Assembly (NCBI GenBank): GCA_940337035.1
Contig: CALNHX010002674.1
Span: 1-64,000 of the forward strand
DNA: 64,000 bases
From: Agriotes lineatus
Lineage: Eukaryota > Arthropoda > Insecta > Coleoptera > Elateridae
Reading direction: 5' to 3'
The notes under the pieces are model-generated. The model saw only the letters and a list, made by a program, of their open reading frames with translations. It did not search any database and had not been told where the DNA came from. This document shows, piece after piece, positions 43,798 through 53,172 of this stretch. The translations under genes were made by a program, and so were the position numbers. The number at the start of each line of letters is the position of its first letter. The stretch's first letter is position 1.

Positions 43798-43929
43798 TAA
43801 CGTAACGGGTGTACAGAAAGTCTTTATGTCCATGAGGGCTATGGATTGTCTGCACAATCTTAGACGTCATACTTTATTATTTATTTGACTTACATTTTGA
43901 ATTATTTTTACAGTAAAATGTTTATACTA

Positions 43930-44510
43930 AGGAACAAAAACATTTATAGTGAAGTGTTACTTTCGCAGTGGTCAATGGAATTATTGCATCAATGCTTGTA
44001 AACAAGAATTGCGACAAAGATTTCCAAATGTCATGATAAATAATAATAACTTTTCCGTTGAAGTTTTGAAAATAGTAGCTTATTTTGAAGAAACAAGTTC
44101 TGTAAATCACAGGCCAAGAACAGGAAGACCTCGTCGTAGAACTGAAAATGTTGTCGAACATGCAAGAAATATGGTCCAGGAAGATCCGACAATTTCAGTA
44201 TAACGACTATCTCAACAAGTAGATTTATTTAAGCATAAAATCGGCTCACACTCTGTTTTCACAAAACATTCAAATGCACCCTTATAAACTTCAATCTGCA
44301 AAGAATTGTTACCCCCAGATTATCTAAAAAGAGTTATATATTGCCAGTGGTTTCAGGAAAATCTTAATAATGAAGTTTTGAATAAAACATTTTTTAGTGA
44401 CGAAGCATGGTTCCATCTAACTGGCTATATAAATTCTCAAAATATGAGCATGTGGAGCACTGAAAATCCACATTACTTCCGTGAAACTGGTTTACATCTT
44501 TAAAAAATTG
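43930..44510 (+). pseudogene. Tc1/mariner-superfamily transposase remnant
   Basis: Frames in order: NYCINACKQELRQRFPNVMI, a helix-turn-helix region followed by HRPRTGRPRRRTENVVEHAR (GRPR motif), a stop near 44200, then LSQQVDLFKHKIGSHSVF and KELLPPDYLKRVIYCQWFQE, then FFSDEAWFHLTGYINSQNMS (the second catalytic D within SDEAWF) and STENPHYFRETGLHL. The third catalytic residue and the C-terminus are missing. Inactive. It begins about 130 bp outside the large Mutator/YqaJ element. Confidence 0.8.
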
Positions 44511-44559
44511 GAGCATGAGTAGTGTAACTAGAGGCGTTCTGGGCCATATTTGACCTTGA

Positions 44560-44810
44560 AGTTTTTTCAAGGTCACGGGTCTAGCCGGGGTCAATGTCAC
44601 GGGTATAGCCGGGATCAAGGTCATTGACCTCACCTAGGCCACTTCAGGTTTCCACCATGAATATTTGGGGCTAAAAGTGTAAATTTGAAATTTTACAAGA
44701 TTCCCACGATGAATTTTTGGGGTTAAAAGTTTCATTTTTACAAGATTCCCACGATGAATTTTGGGGCTAAATGTTTAATTTTGAAATTTTACAAAATTTC
44801 TACGTTTATC
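44560..44810. repeat. Short tandem repeats downstream of the mariner remnant
   Basis: Two copies of GGTCACGGGT.TAGCCGGG (44570-44615) are followed by three copies of a unit of about 50 bp containing CACGATGAATTTTTGGGG..TAAAAGT..AATTTTTACAAGATTCC (44655-44810). Confidence 0.7.
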
Positions 44811-45345
44811 AAAATTTTTCCAGGCTCAACAGGATGTGAGTCATCGTCTGAGAATGCAAACTTGTCCATACTTGCAGATGCTGAATGTTATTGTCTACCA
44901 ATTGAACAATGACGCTTATTGTTTGAGAAATCTGCACGACTGCAAAAATAATTGAACAATGAAATCTTTGTTGTCTGGAGGAATTTTTGCTGATACAGTT
45001 AATGACCTCCATTATCAGATAAACCGGATGTTATTGTCTAGAGCTTCAGACTTGTCCAGACATGTTTGAGAAATGTGCAAGACTGGTAAAAATTGAACAA
45101 TGAAACCCATTGTTTGAGAAAAATCAGCACAACTGCTAAATTGCATGGAGCCTTTGTTTGGAAATTTTTGCTGATGTATAAAATTATTACAAATATATTA
45201 TGCATCACTGACCAACCTAGAATGTTCCTGTAACCAATTTTATAAGCACAATGGTGTAATAAAACAACAATGTAAATATACTTGTATTTATTTTGTCTAA
45301 AACGTACATGTATAAAATTATTACAAATATATATTATACATCAGC
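44811..45345. repeat. Degenerate repeats, no gene
   Basis: About three degenerate copies of a TTGAACAATGAAA...TTGTTTGAGAAA...GCAC.ACTG unit (44900-45170). TATAAAATTATTACAAATAT occurs twice (45176 and 45311). There is no coding signal. Confidence 0.5.
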
Positions 45346-45351
45346 CAATTA

Positions 45352-46440
45352 TTGTGCTACGGATGTAGCTAAAGCTTCCATTGCTGCTTGATGAATTGCT
45401 TCCGTCAAGTTCGTGTATTCAATTTCTACATGATTATTTATCCTACTTGTTTGTAATTTTATTTTTAATCTGTTGCTGTATAGTTGTCTAGTACTTCCTT
45501 TAGTAAATGGATCTTGTATTTTAGGTGTGACTGTGTTGTCTTTGTAATTTCTATTGGTGCTGTTATTTCTTTTTGTAGTTGTATTGGAGGTATTACAATT
45601 GTTGCTGCAACTAGGTAGTGGTCTGAACCACAGTTCTCACCCCTTTTTACATGTACATCTTGAATTTTTATGTGTTGTTGTTGTCTTGTAATGATATAAT
45701 CTAGAAGAGATTTTTGATTTAACACGTTGATCGCCATGAGAACCGGCATTTGCTTCTCAGATGAGACTTACCTTTAGGTACTGAGACCCGACTTGTGGGC
45801 TTCAGTCTTTTCTTACGCATCATAGCCTGTGAATCGGCTTACAGTTCTCGCAATGCGTTACCGCTTATGGGGAATTGAAATGTGGTGCCTGGGGAGCCAG
45901 AAAAAATTTTGAGCCTACAAATTTTTTCTTTTTACACTGGAGAATCGGTCAATAAATTAAAAAAATGGTCTCATTTTCAAAATACAATTTTTGGGCCATA
46001 ATTGCTTAAATTACATTTGTTCATTACTAGGCATACCTCTACTACCTATTTTGAACTTTATAAAGCAAATTACAGTTTGGGCTTGGGGGATAAAAATTTT
46101 GGGTTCCATTTGGGCGATCAACGTGTTAAGGAAGGCCTCTCCCATGTATACTTATGAGCACTTTTATAGTCAAAAAATGTGTTCCAGAGTTTACACATAT
46201 TTATTAGTCTTCCGCCGTTTTCGTTTTCTGTTAGTTCACTGAATTGGCCTACTACTTTGTCATGTTTTCATATTCCCACTTTCACATTCATATTTCCTGC
46301 TACAATCACTTGCTGTCGAACTTTAATTTTATCCAGTTGTTCTATTATTGTTCGGTAAAAATCTTCCTTCAGGTTGATTGGTGAGTCTTCTGTTGGAGCG
46401 TAGAGTGCTAGCATTACCAGTTCTCTTCCGTTACAGTTCC
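45352..46440 (-). pseudogene. LINE endonuclease fragment split by a MITE
   Basis: Minus strand from 46436: NGRELVMLALYAPTEDSPIN, then QQVIVAGNMNVKVG (GDFN-like box altered to GNMN), HKYTWERPSL. This is interrupted by the TTAA element, then NQKSLLDYIITRQQQHIKI, ENCGSDHYLVAATI (SDH motif) and the linker IEYTNLTEAIHQAAMEALAT. Only the endonuclease end and linker survive. It resembles the endonucleases of LINE families A and B. Confidence 0.75.
45719..46129. mobile_element. TTAA-flanked MITE (piggyBac-like)
   Basis: TTAA at 45719-45722 and 46126-46129 brackets a 403-bp element whose ends are CACGTTGATCGCC and GGCGATCAACGTG (13-bp perfect inverted repeat). Removing it rejoins the LINE endonuclease reading at WERPSL-NQKSLL. 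No transposase. Confidence 0.85.
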
Positions 46441-46442
46441 GT

Positions 46443-46475
46443 TACTTACAGTGCCACCAACATATTATTCAAGTG
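46443..46475. repeat. Palindromic MITE fragment, copy P4
   Basis: ACTTACAGTGCCACCAACAT and the following ATTATTCA match the right arm of P1-P3. Only about 30 bp is present. Confidence 0.6.
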
Positions 46476-48587
46476 AGCATGACGATATTTTTACATGTTC
46501 ATTAAAAAAGTTCATAAAGCGGCTGTGGAAATTCAAACATATGAATACAGTGAAACCTCCTATAAGCGGACACACACGATGCCAAAGTTTTTGTCCGGTT
46601 ATTAGAGGCGTCCGGTTAAGGGAAAATTCCATTTTTAAGTTTAAAAAAGTTGTATTATTCAAAGGTATACATACATACGCGGTAACTATACAGATAAGAC
46701 TAATAAGACAATTGAATACAAAGTTATCTAATAGTTGTTACAAAATCTAAAATACTCGCTTGACATAAGGGTTTTTTCAGACTGCTTATGATACTTTAAA
46801 CCACATGTATTTGTAAATATTTTGACAGTTCGAATACTTAAAAGTCATTACTTTCTTTAGCACAGCATTTTAAATTTTTCTTCTCCTTCTTCTTAATCAT
46901 AAGCCTTGTTTACCGTTAGGTGTAAGGCGAGTGTAGTTTTACTCTTGCTTTCTGCATATTTCCCTCCATTTCTTTCTGTCTCCTGTTTTTTGTTTTATTC
47001 CTTCCCATGCTATTCCCTTTTTCTCTGCTTCTTCTCTTATCCCATCATTCCATGTTTTCCTCGGTCTTCCTTTTTTGTTTTTTCCTTGTGTTTTCGCTTC
47101 ATATATTTTTCTTTTAAGTCTATCTTCACTCATACGGCATATATGTCCAAACCATCTTAGTTGACCCTCTATCATTTTGTCATATATAGGTGTTATCTTG
47201 AGTTGCTGTCTATGTGTTTCGTTTCTTATTCTGTCTCTTCTTGTTTTGTTCTCTATTTTTCTTAGAAACCTCATATCCCATATCCCATATAAGATTGCCG
47301 GTCTGACTACTCTTTTTACTACTTCCGTTTCTATGCGTTTAGGTCTTTCCCTTTTGCCTAGAAAAGTTGTTTTCATTATGTTGAATACTCTTCCTATTTT
47401 TCCTATTCTTTCATTTATTTCTTTACCTAGCTTTCCATTTTGTTCGATTATTGATCCCAGGTACTTGAAACTCGTCACTTGTTCTATTTTGTGCCCGTTT
47501 AAGTGTATATTGTGTATTTTTTTCTTCGCTTGATATTATCACACTTTTTGACTTGTCTGTGTTTATTTCCATATTATCTCTTGCAGTTCCTGGTTCAGTA
47601 TATCTAGGTTGTATTGTAGTTTTATTTCCGATTCGGCAAAGATGGCCATATCGTCTGCAATTAGTTCTGTCAGGTAGATTTCCTCCATTTTCCAGTTTCC
47701 TATTTTTACTTTCTTCATCATTTTCTTTGCTTCTTTCACTACTGCGTCAATCACGATTGTAAATAGTAGTGGGCTGAGTACACATCCTTGTTTGACTCCT
47801 ATTTCTGTTCTGAACTCCCTTGATTCTTCATTGTTTGTTCTTACTATATTTTTATTATTCTTATACATCGCTTTTAATACCTCGATTATTCCACTTCCTA
47901 TCCCTCTTCTAAAGCTTTCCATATATCATCCCTTCTTATTTTGTCAAAAGCCTTTTTCAAATCAATGTAGCATAGGTACATGTATTTCCTTGTTTTTATT
48001 TATTATTTTCTCACTCACCTGTCTTAACATGAATAATAGGTCTTGGGGGCTCTTTCCTCCTCTAAATCCACATTGTGTGTCTTCTAATGTGTTTTCGATT
48101 TTGTCCCTTATTCTTTTCTCTATCATTCTTGCCATTATTTTGCCTGGAATGCTTGATAGAGTTATCCCTCTATAGTTATTGCAGTTTTGCTTGTCGCCAT
48201 TCTTGTAGATCGGTAGTATTATACCTATATTCCAGTCATTTGGTGTCATTTTCCTTTTGGCTATTTCGTTAAAAATTTCTTGTTATTTTCTTAATTCCCT
48301 TTTCTCCTAAATATTTCATCATTTCGGGTGTTATGTCATCTTTGCCTGGGGCTTTGCCTATTTTTATCTTTTTTATTGCTTCTATCACTTCTTTCTGGCT
48401 GATTTCTTCTATTTCGTGCTTGTTGCTACTATGGTTTGTTGCCTCCTTTGTTTTTGCACTGTTCTCTGTTAGTTCCTCAAAATGTTGTCTCCATCTCTCC
48501 AATATTTCATTTTCTTCTGTAATTATTTTTCCATCTTTATCTTTAATAATTTTTGATTGTCTTTATAATTGACTGTCATTTTCTCTC

Positions 48588-48690
48588 CAAATCTTATCCA
48601 TGACTCTTCTTTTGCTTTCTTTACTTCTGCTTTTACCTCTCTTCTTTTCTCCTTATACTTTTCGTAGTCTTCTGGCCGCTTCTTATTTAA
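48588..48690 (+). repeat. Source copy of a 100-bp internal duplication in LINE B
   Basis: This linker segment is repeated almost exactly at 49570-49681 in the same orientation. Confidence 0.85.
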
Positions 48691-49569
48691 GTATATTTTC
48701 CATGCTTCTTTCTTCTCTTTTATTTTTCGCTTCAAATCTTCGGTCCGCCATTCTGTTCTTTTTATATCTGTATTTGTTATTTTTGATATACCGCAACATT
48801 CTTTTGCTGTTTCTAATAAGGTTTCCTTAAACGTCTTCCAGTTTTCTTCTATTCCCGTTTCTTCTCTTTGTTCTCTGAATTTCCTATCTGTACTCTCTTG
48901 GTATTTCTTCCTGCATTCCTCTTCTTTTAGTTTGAAGCTTTTAATTTTTTCTTTTACTATCTTTCTTCTTTTTTCCGATGTTTTTTCTGTTTGGGTTTTC
49001 ATATCCATCACTCGCATGTAGTGGTCGCTCCCAATTTCTGCTTGCCTTTTTACTTTCACATCTTTTATAAGTGCGAGTTTGGGTTTTCTCATAAGGAAGT
49101 AATCTATTATTGACTTTTCGCACCTACTTTGTCGTTCTCTCATGAATTTGTGTATATTCTTGTGCCTGTATTTTGTGTTTGTAATAACTAGTTCGTTTTC
49201 TATACATAATTCAATTATTCTCTCACCATTATTGTTTCTGTCATTTTCACCTTCTTTTCCCATGACATTTTCTATTCCTACATTTTTGTTTCCCACTCTT
49301 CCATTTAGGTCTCCCATAATTATTAGGTTTTCACTTCCTTCATCAATTTCATCTTGTAGGTTGTTGAAGAATTTTTCTTTTTGTTCTTTGCTTGCATCAT
49401 CATTTACTCCATATGCTGTTATTAGTGTCCACGTCTCTTCGTTTGTTAGTTTTATTATTATGATCATTATTCTTTCGTTTACAAATTTTTCCATAATTAG
49501 ATCTTTCAGCCTTTCTGCTATTATTACACCTACTCCTTCCTTCGCTCTTTTTTTCTCCTTTCTTCTCCC

Positions 49570-49681
49570 CAAATCTTATCCATGACTCTTCTTTTGCTTT
49601 CTTTACTTCTGCTTTTACCTCTTTTCTTTTCTCCTTATACTTTTCGTAGTCTTCTGGCCGCTTCTTATTTAAGTATATTTA
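49570..49681 (+). repeat. Duplicated linker segment inserted in the LINE B endonuclease
   Basis: A copy of 48588-48690, placed between the N-terminal endonuclease block (TWNVQS) and the rest of the domain. It breaks the frame and probably replaces the deleted part of the endonuclease. Confidence 0.85.
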
Positions 49682-49860
49682 GCCAATATCCTTTATGTAT
49701 TCTCTCTATTCCTTTACCTTTCTTTTTAGTTTCTGTGATTCCTAGAATTCCAATCATTTCTTCCACTATTTCTTCTTCTTTTCCTTTTATACTTTGTACA
49801 TTCCATGTACCTATCTTCACCGTTTTTCCTCGCTTTTGTTTTTCCTTTTTATTCATTTCC

Positions 49861-50560
49861 TTGTCCATAGCCACTTTCGTCATCTTGTTAGGTTTTATGT
49901 TGTTCCTTAATCGTTTTTTGGGGCCTGATCTCTTTTCTTTAGCAGGCTGCCTCCTTCTTTTTTCGGACCATTCATACTTGAAGCCGTCTATTTCCATTTT
50001 TCTGTACCCTATTTCTGTCTTTTTTCCCTTGTTCCTTTCTTCTCTTGCTACTTTCCTGATAGCTGCCTGGATCCTCTGTTCTTCTTGTGTGAGGCCGCAT
50101 TCTATGTATATATCTTGTTGCCCTAGTCTCCTTTTTTGTTTAAGTACCTCTTTTTTGTTCGAATTTTTTCAATTTCACCACGGTCATCTTCGTTTCAGGT
50201 TTCCCCACCTTATATGCTTCATCTATATCTGCAGTTACCCCTATTTCAGTCCGTAGGAATTCCTTTACTTCTTGGATAGTGTTCGCCTTGCTAAATTCTG
50301 CTCCTCTGATCATTATGTTGTTTTTCTTTTCCTTTCTCTCTTGGTTTTCCAATTTGTTCCTTAGTTGTCCAATTTCATTTATCAGCTCCATTTTTTCCCT
50401 ATTCCATTCCACTTCCTTCTTTATTGCCTCTTCTTTTAAGACTCCTATTTCTTCACCATATCTCTTCAATTGCTCGTTAATGCCTGTTATAGCCGTTATT
50501 GTGCTACTTGTATCTGTTTTAATTTCTTGTATCTGTGCGGATAGTCCCAAATTTTTCACT
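49861..50560 (-). pseudogene. LINE family B ORF1: coiled coil and RRM-like domain
   Basis: 50140-50559 encodes KTDTSSTITAITGINEQLKR, then a heptad-rich helix (MELINEIGQLRNKLENQERK), then an RRM-like block (NNIMIRGAEFSKANTIQEVK, IDEAYKVGKPETKMTVVKL). After a frame change it continues into a C-terminal region matching family A (MEIDGFKYEWSEKRRRQPAK). These are features of L1-like ORF1 RNA chaperones. Confidence 0.65.
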
Positions 50561-51499
50561 GTTAAAATGCGTCCGTGTAGGTCTCTATTACATTCTCACA
50601 AATTTATAAGTCGCCATCGTTATCTAATTCTGCCAACTCCACATCAACGGCAGTTGATTCACCTGAAATTTCGGCTACATCATCTTCTACGATTATTTCT
50701 CGGCAATGTTTATAAATTAGTCAGGGTTGACATCTTCGATTTCTGGGATATTTATTTATTGATTACAAGGCGTAACTTGGTATCCGCAGACCCCGCGGCG
50801 GCGGGGGTCCTGAGTCTAATTTTCTTATCCTTTCGTTCAATAAAAGCAAGCAGGACAAATTCTTTCTATTTTTATTTTTATCATAATGGGATGCCCATGC
50901 AAAAGGTAAAGTAGTTTTAAATTGCAGGCTTTTAACATCAAGCGACATGGATGGTTTTGTAATAATATTGGGCATAGGGTACTGAAAGTGTCGAATTTCC
51001 TGCAGTCGTAATGCTGCATTGTAAAAGAATTCTATAATTTAACATGATCATTAAATGATGGATTTATGGATTTTGACGGCTCACGGCATTAGCTAGGCCT
51101 GCATCTTGAAGTGTCGGTACAAGAGAGATTCATAGTCTAAAAATTGTTGAAAAATGGTGTCCGTGTCCGTTTAATAGAGAAAATTCTATTAGTAAAGTTA
51201 ATGCAAGCAAGTTGGTTCTCAATAAAATGTCCGTGTAAGGGAGGTGTTATTAGAGGTGTCCGGTAAGAGAGATTTCACTGTAATATGTTGGTGGCACTGT
51301 AAGTCTATGTCAAATTCGAGGTTATCAGGTTAGGTTTCGCGTCAGTTTTGACACAGACTGACGCAAAACCTAACCTGCTAACCTCGAATTTGACATAGAC
51401 TTACAGTGCCACCAACATATTCGTAGGTTTGAATTTCCACAGCCCGCTGAGGATCAGTTTTTTTGGATCTCTCGATATAAAGACGGACACAGATATGCA

Positions 51500-52060
51500 A
51501 TTTATAATCCATAGCTGCCCAGGACATAAAGACTTTTTGAACACCCGTTATTTAGTTCCCTTAAGTTTAAATTTTTTACGAAATATTTCTGTTTTGAGCG
51601 AGCGTTGACAAAACTTTACAATATAGGTTGGTGTTGTCCTACCTTGTATCTTAAACGATGACAGCAATCGATGTCAGTCTTGGTCACCGCGATGTTTAAT
51701 TTTTCCTGACAAATATTTACAATTAACTGAGTGGTGTCCTCATTTTCCTGTCCTTGGATTCCGTAAAATCGCAAATTATTTCTGCGCAAGTATTGTTTTT
51801 GGCTTTCCAGAGCGTCTTCAGCCTTTTTTAACCGGGTCTCAAGTACTTGAATTTTTTCCTCATATGCTTGCAGAATATTCTGAAATTGATAGGTCACTTT
51901 TTGCAACAATTTCAACCAAGTTGTCCATAAAATATGTACCATTTAATAGAACGTTTTTGACCACTTTCTGTATCTATGTCTCATCTGCACTGGTTGACCT
52001 TGTTGTTCTCGGTTGTTCACCTGTACTACCGCCCATTATGTTAATGGACGATTGGTGTGT
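51500..52060 (-). pseudogene. LINE ORF1 remnant (coiled coil + RRM-like)
   Basis: The minus strand from an ATG near 52036 reads MGGSTGEQPRTTRSTSADET, then a stop, then a coiled coil (51780-51900: ILQAYEEKIQVLETRLKKAE) and YLRRNNLRFYGIQGQENEDT, then ICQEKLNIAVTKTDIDCCHR. The NNLRFYGI and DID.CHRL motifs are typical of the RNA-binding domain in LINE ORF1 proteins. No ORF2 follows downstream, since P3 begins at 51479. Confidence 0.7.
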
Positions 52061-52139
52061 GACTTGAAAATAGCGTTAATTAAATTTTCGCAGCAGAAAA
52101 TCGCACACGCCTCTATTTGTGGCGAGAGCACTTTGCCGG

Positions 52140-52600
52140 ATGAAAATGAATTTTAAACTTAAAACATATTTGACATTTCTAGGTCAACAAAAAGCAGGCT
52201 TCCACGTAGAGTAAGATTTTGGCTTAATTTAAAACAAAATATGAAAACGATCAGTCTGTGAAAAATTGATTTTAACTATAAGTACAATCATGAAACATAT
52301 GTTACGGGAAGTAAAACAATGTGAATTTATATTTAAATTCCTCAAGGCATATATTTGGTCATGTTACAGTAACTCAAAATAATACAGTTAGTTTATTATA
52401 AACACACTTCCAAAGGATGTTTTTATCACAATTTCAAAAATATACAAATGCTTGGCGAAATGCACTAATGGATAAGAACTACGAACACTATTGAACATTT
52501 TTAGAATTTACTAATCAGCGACTTAGACTCACATCTACAATTAGCTGCTAGCAGCAAAACCGTTCACTATCACGTTACTTTGAGCTAAATACGTATTATC
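52140..52600. other. Downstream flank of aspartate aminotransferase, no gene
   Basis: AT-rich sequence. No clear poly(A) signal was assigned. No repeats were recognised. Confidence 0.4.
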
Positions 52601-52620
52601 AATCAATCTGACTATTTCTG

Positions 52621-53172
52621 TTACTTGACATTGGTTACAGTTTCATGAATAGCTTGTGCAACATACTCTACATTTGAGGGCGTAACTCCGCACATACTGA
52701 TGCGTCCTGAGCGAAGCATGTAGATGTGGTGTTTCTTTATCATGTGTTCGGATTGTTGCTCTGAAATTTACGCAATAGTACTGCACTGTTTAAGAAATTC
52801 CGTTTACTTACCATTAAGGCCAGTATACGAAAACATTCCAATTTGCGATGTTATATGGTTCCATTTTCCAGGTGTGCCGAGTGCTTCCAAAGCTGTTCGT
52901 AGAGCTTGTCGCATTTCAATAATTCTCGACGACATTGTTTTGATATTGTCCTTCCTAAGCAATAGTTTAGCACAGTTAGAAGAACAATTTTCGATTTGAA
53001 TCTTACCATTGTTCGTAAAGTTGCGGATTATTAAAAACATAGGCCACAATCCGTGCTCCATGGCTAGGTGGGTTTGAATACATTCCTCTCACTAGTAGAG
53101 TTACTTGTGACTTAACTTGAGGCACATGGGCAGAGTCCTTTAGAACAAAGGTCAGGTTACCAACACGCTCAT
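52621..53172 (-). CDS. Got1: Cytosolic aspartate aminotransferase, last three coding exons (partial)
   Basis: PLP-dependent transamination of aspartate and 2-oxoglutarate to oxaloacetate and glutamate; part of the malate-aspartate shuttle. The exons are 53007-53172 (acceptor TTTCCAG, donor GTAAGA), 52812-52954 (acceptor GCTTAG, donor GTAAGT) and 52621-52760 (acceptor TTTCAG), with introns of 52 and 51 nt. The translation reads DERVGNLTFV, SNPPSHGARIVAYVFNN, DNIKTMSSRIIEMRQALRTA, GTPGKWNHITSQIGMFSYTG, then LRSGRISMCGVTPSNVEYVA and the stop. It covers about the last 150 of roughly 405 residues, including the conserved SNPP..GARIV and QIGMFS..G segments and the SGRIS segment, whose arginine normally binds the substrate carboxylate. 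All splice phases agree. The preceding exon, which would carry the PLP lysine, is not found within the 10.8 kb to the window end. Symbol by similarity. Confidence 0.9.

Larger units (their letters stand above)
36821..43805 (+). mobile_element. Complete Mutator-like DNA transposon encoding a DDE-YqaJ fusion
   Basis: The element body runs 36829-43797 (6,969 bp) between perfect 8-bp duplications TAACGTAA (36821-36828 and 43798-43805). The inverted ends start GGGACCTGGACACAAC on the left and, reverse-complemented, GGGGCTATGACACAAC on the right. Both continue through GTCACAAACCCCAACTCAG, then AATTTGGTCA. Inward from the left end are 15-18-bp repeats of GGTCACAACGCCCAA type; the right end has fewer, inverted. 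A two-exon gene (39428-42502) encodes the presumed transposase. An 8-bp duplication fits Mutator-like insertion (8-11 bp). An AT-rich foldback with a nested palindromic MITE sits at 42936-43324. Confidence 0.9.
46939..49860 (-). pseudogene. LINE family B endonuclease/reverse transcriptase
   Basis: Pieces in order: 49665-49860, VKIGTWNVQSIKGKEEEIVE and ILGITETKKKG; 48523-49572, AKEGVGVIIAERLKDLI, LIIMGDLNGRVG (GDxN) and IGSDHYMRVM, then a charged linker; 48269-48502, KIGKAPGKDDITPEMMKYLG; 47962-48249, PIYKNGDKQNCNNYRGITLS and CGFRGGKSPQDLLF; 47563-47922, IGVKQGCVLSPLLFTI and IADDMAIFA (the YADD box reads IADD); and 46939-47478, FKYLGSIIEQNG, then LRWFGHICRMSED and GRPRKTWNDGI. Frame changes near 47500, 47940, 48260 and 48515, plus the inserted duplicate at 49570-49681, prevent translation as one protein. 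Confidence 0.85.
46880..50580 (-). mobile_element. LINE family B (ORF1 + endonuclease/RT), inactivated
   Basis: Same architecture as 8863-12707. The minus strand ends in a GAA-rich tail at 46880-46900. ORF1 is at the 5' side (49930-50560), followed by endonuclease, linker and RT to 46939. The element is only modestly damaged (several frame changes and one internal duplication). It inserted into a pogo-like element. Confidence 0.8.
46548..51280. mobile_element. Pogo/Tigger-like DNA element containing a LINE
   Basis: Ends CAGTGAAACCTCCTATAAGC (left) and, inverted, CAGTGAAATCTCTCTTACCG (right), with further similarity in GTCCGGTTATTAGAGGCGTC. They are flanked by TA on both sides (46546-46547 and 51281-51282), the target of pogo elements. 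The flanking element sequence is 46548 to about 46880 and about 50580-51280. A minus-strand acidic peptide near 50590-50705 (EIIVEDDVAEISGE) may be the end of a pogo transposase. The middle is occupied by LINE family B. Confidence 0.75.
46520..51479. mobile_element. Palindromic MITE, copy P3, split by a pogo-like insertion
   Basis: The left part, 46520-46547 (CGGCTGTGGAAATTCAAAC...ATGAATA), and right part, 51281-51479 (TAATATGTTGGTGGCACTGT...), join at the duplicated TA to restore the sequence seen uninterrupted in P1. The right part carries the complete palindrome centre and ends at CTCTCGATATA. The outer 30 bp of the left arm has diverged. Confidence 0.85.

Noticed and set aside
43546..43857. 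103-aa minus ORF at the right end of the large transposon
   Set aside because: It covers the terminal repeat array and the target duplication, so it is a repeat-derived shadow.
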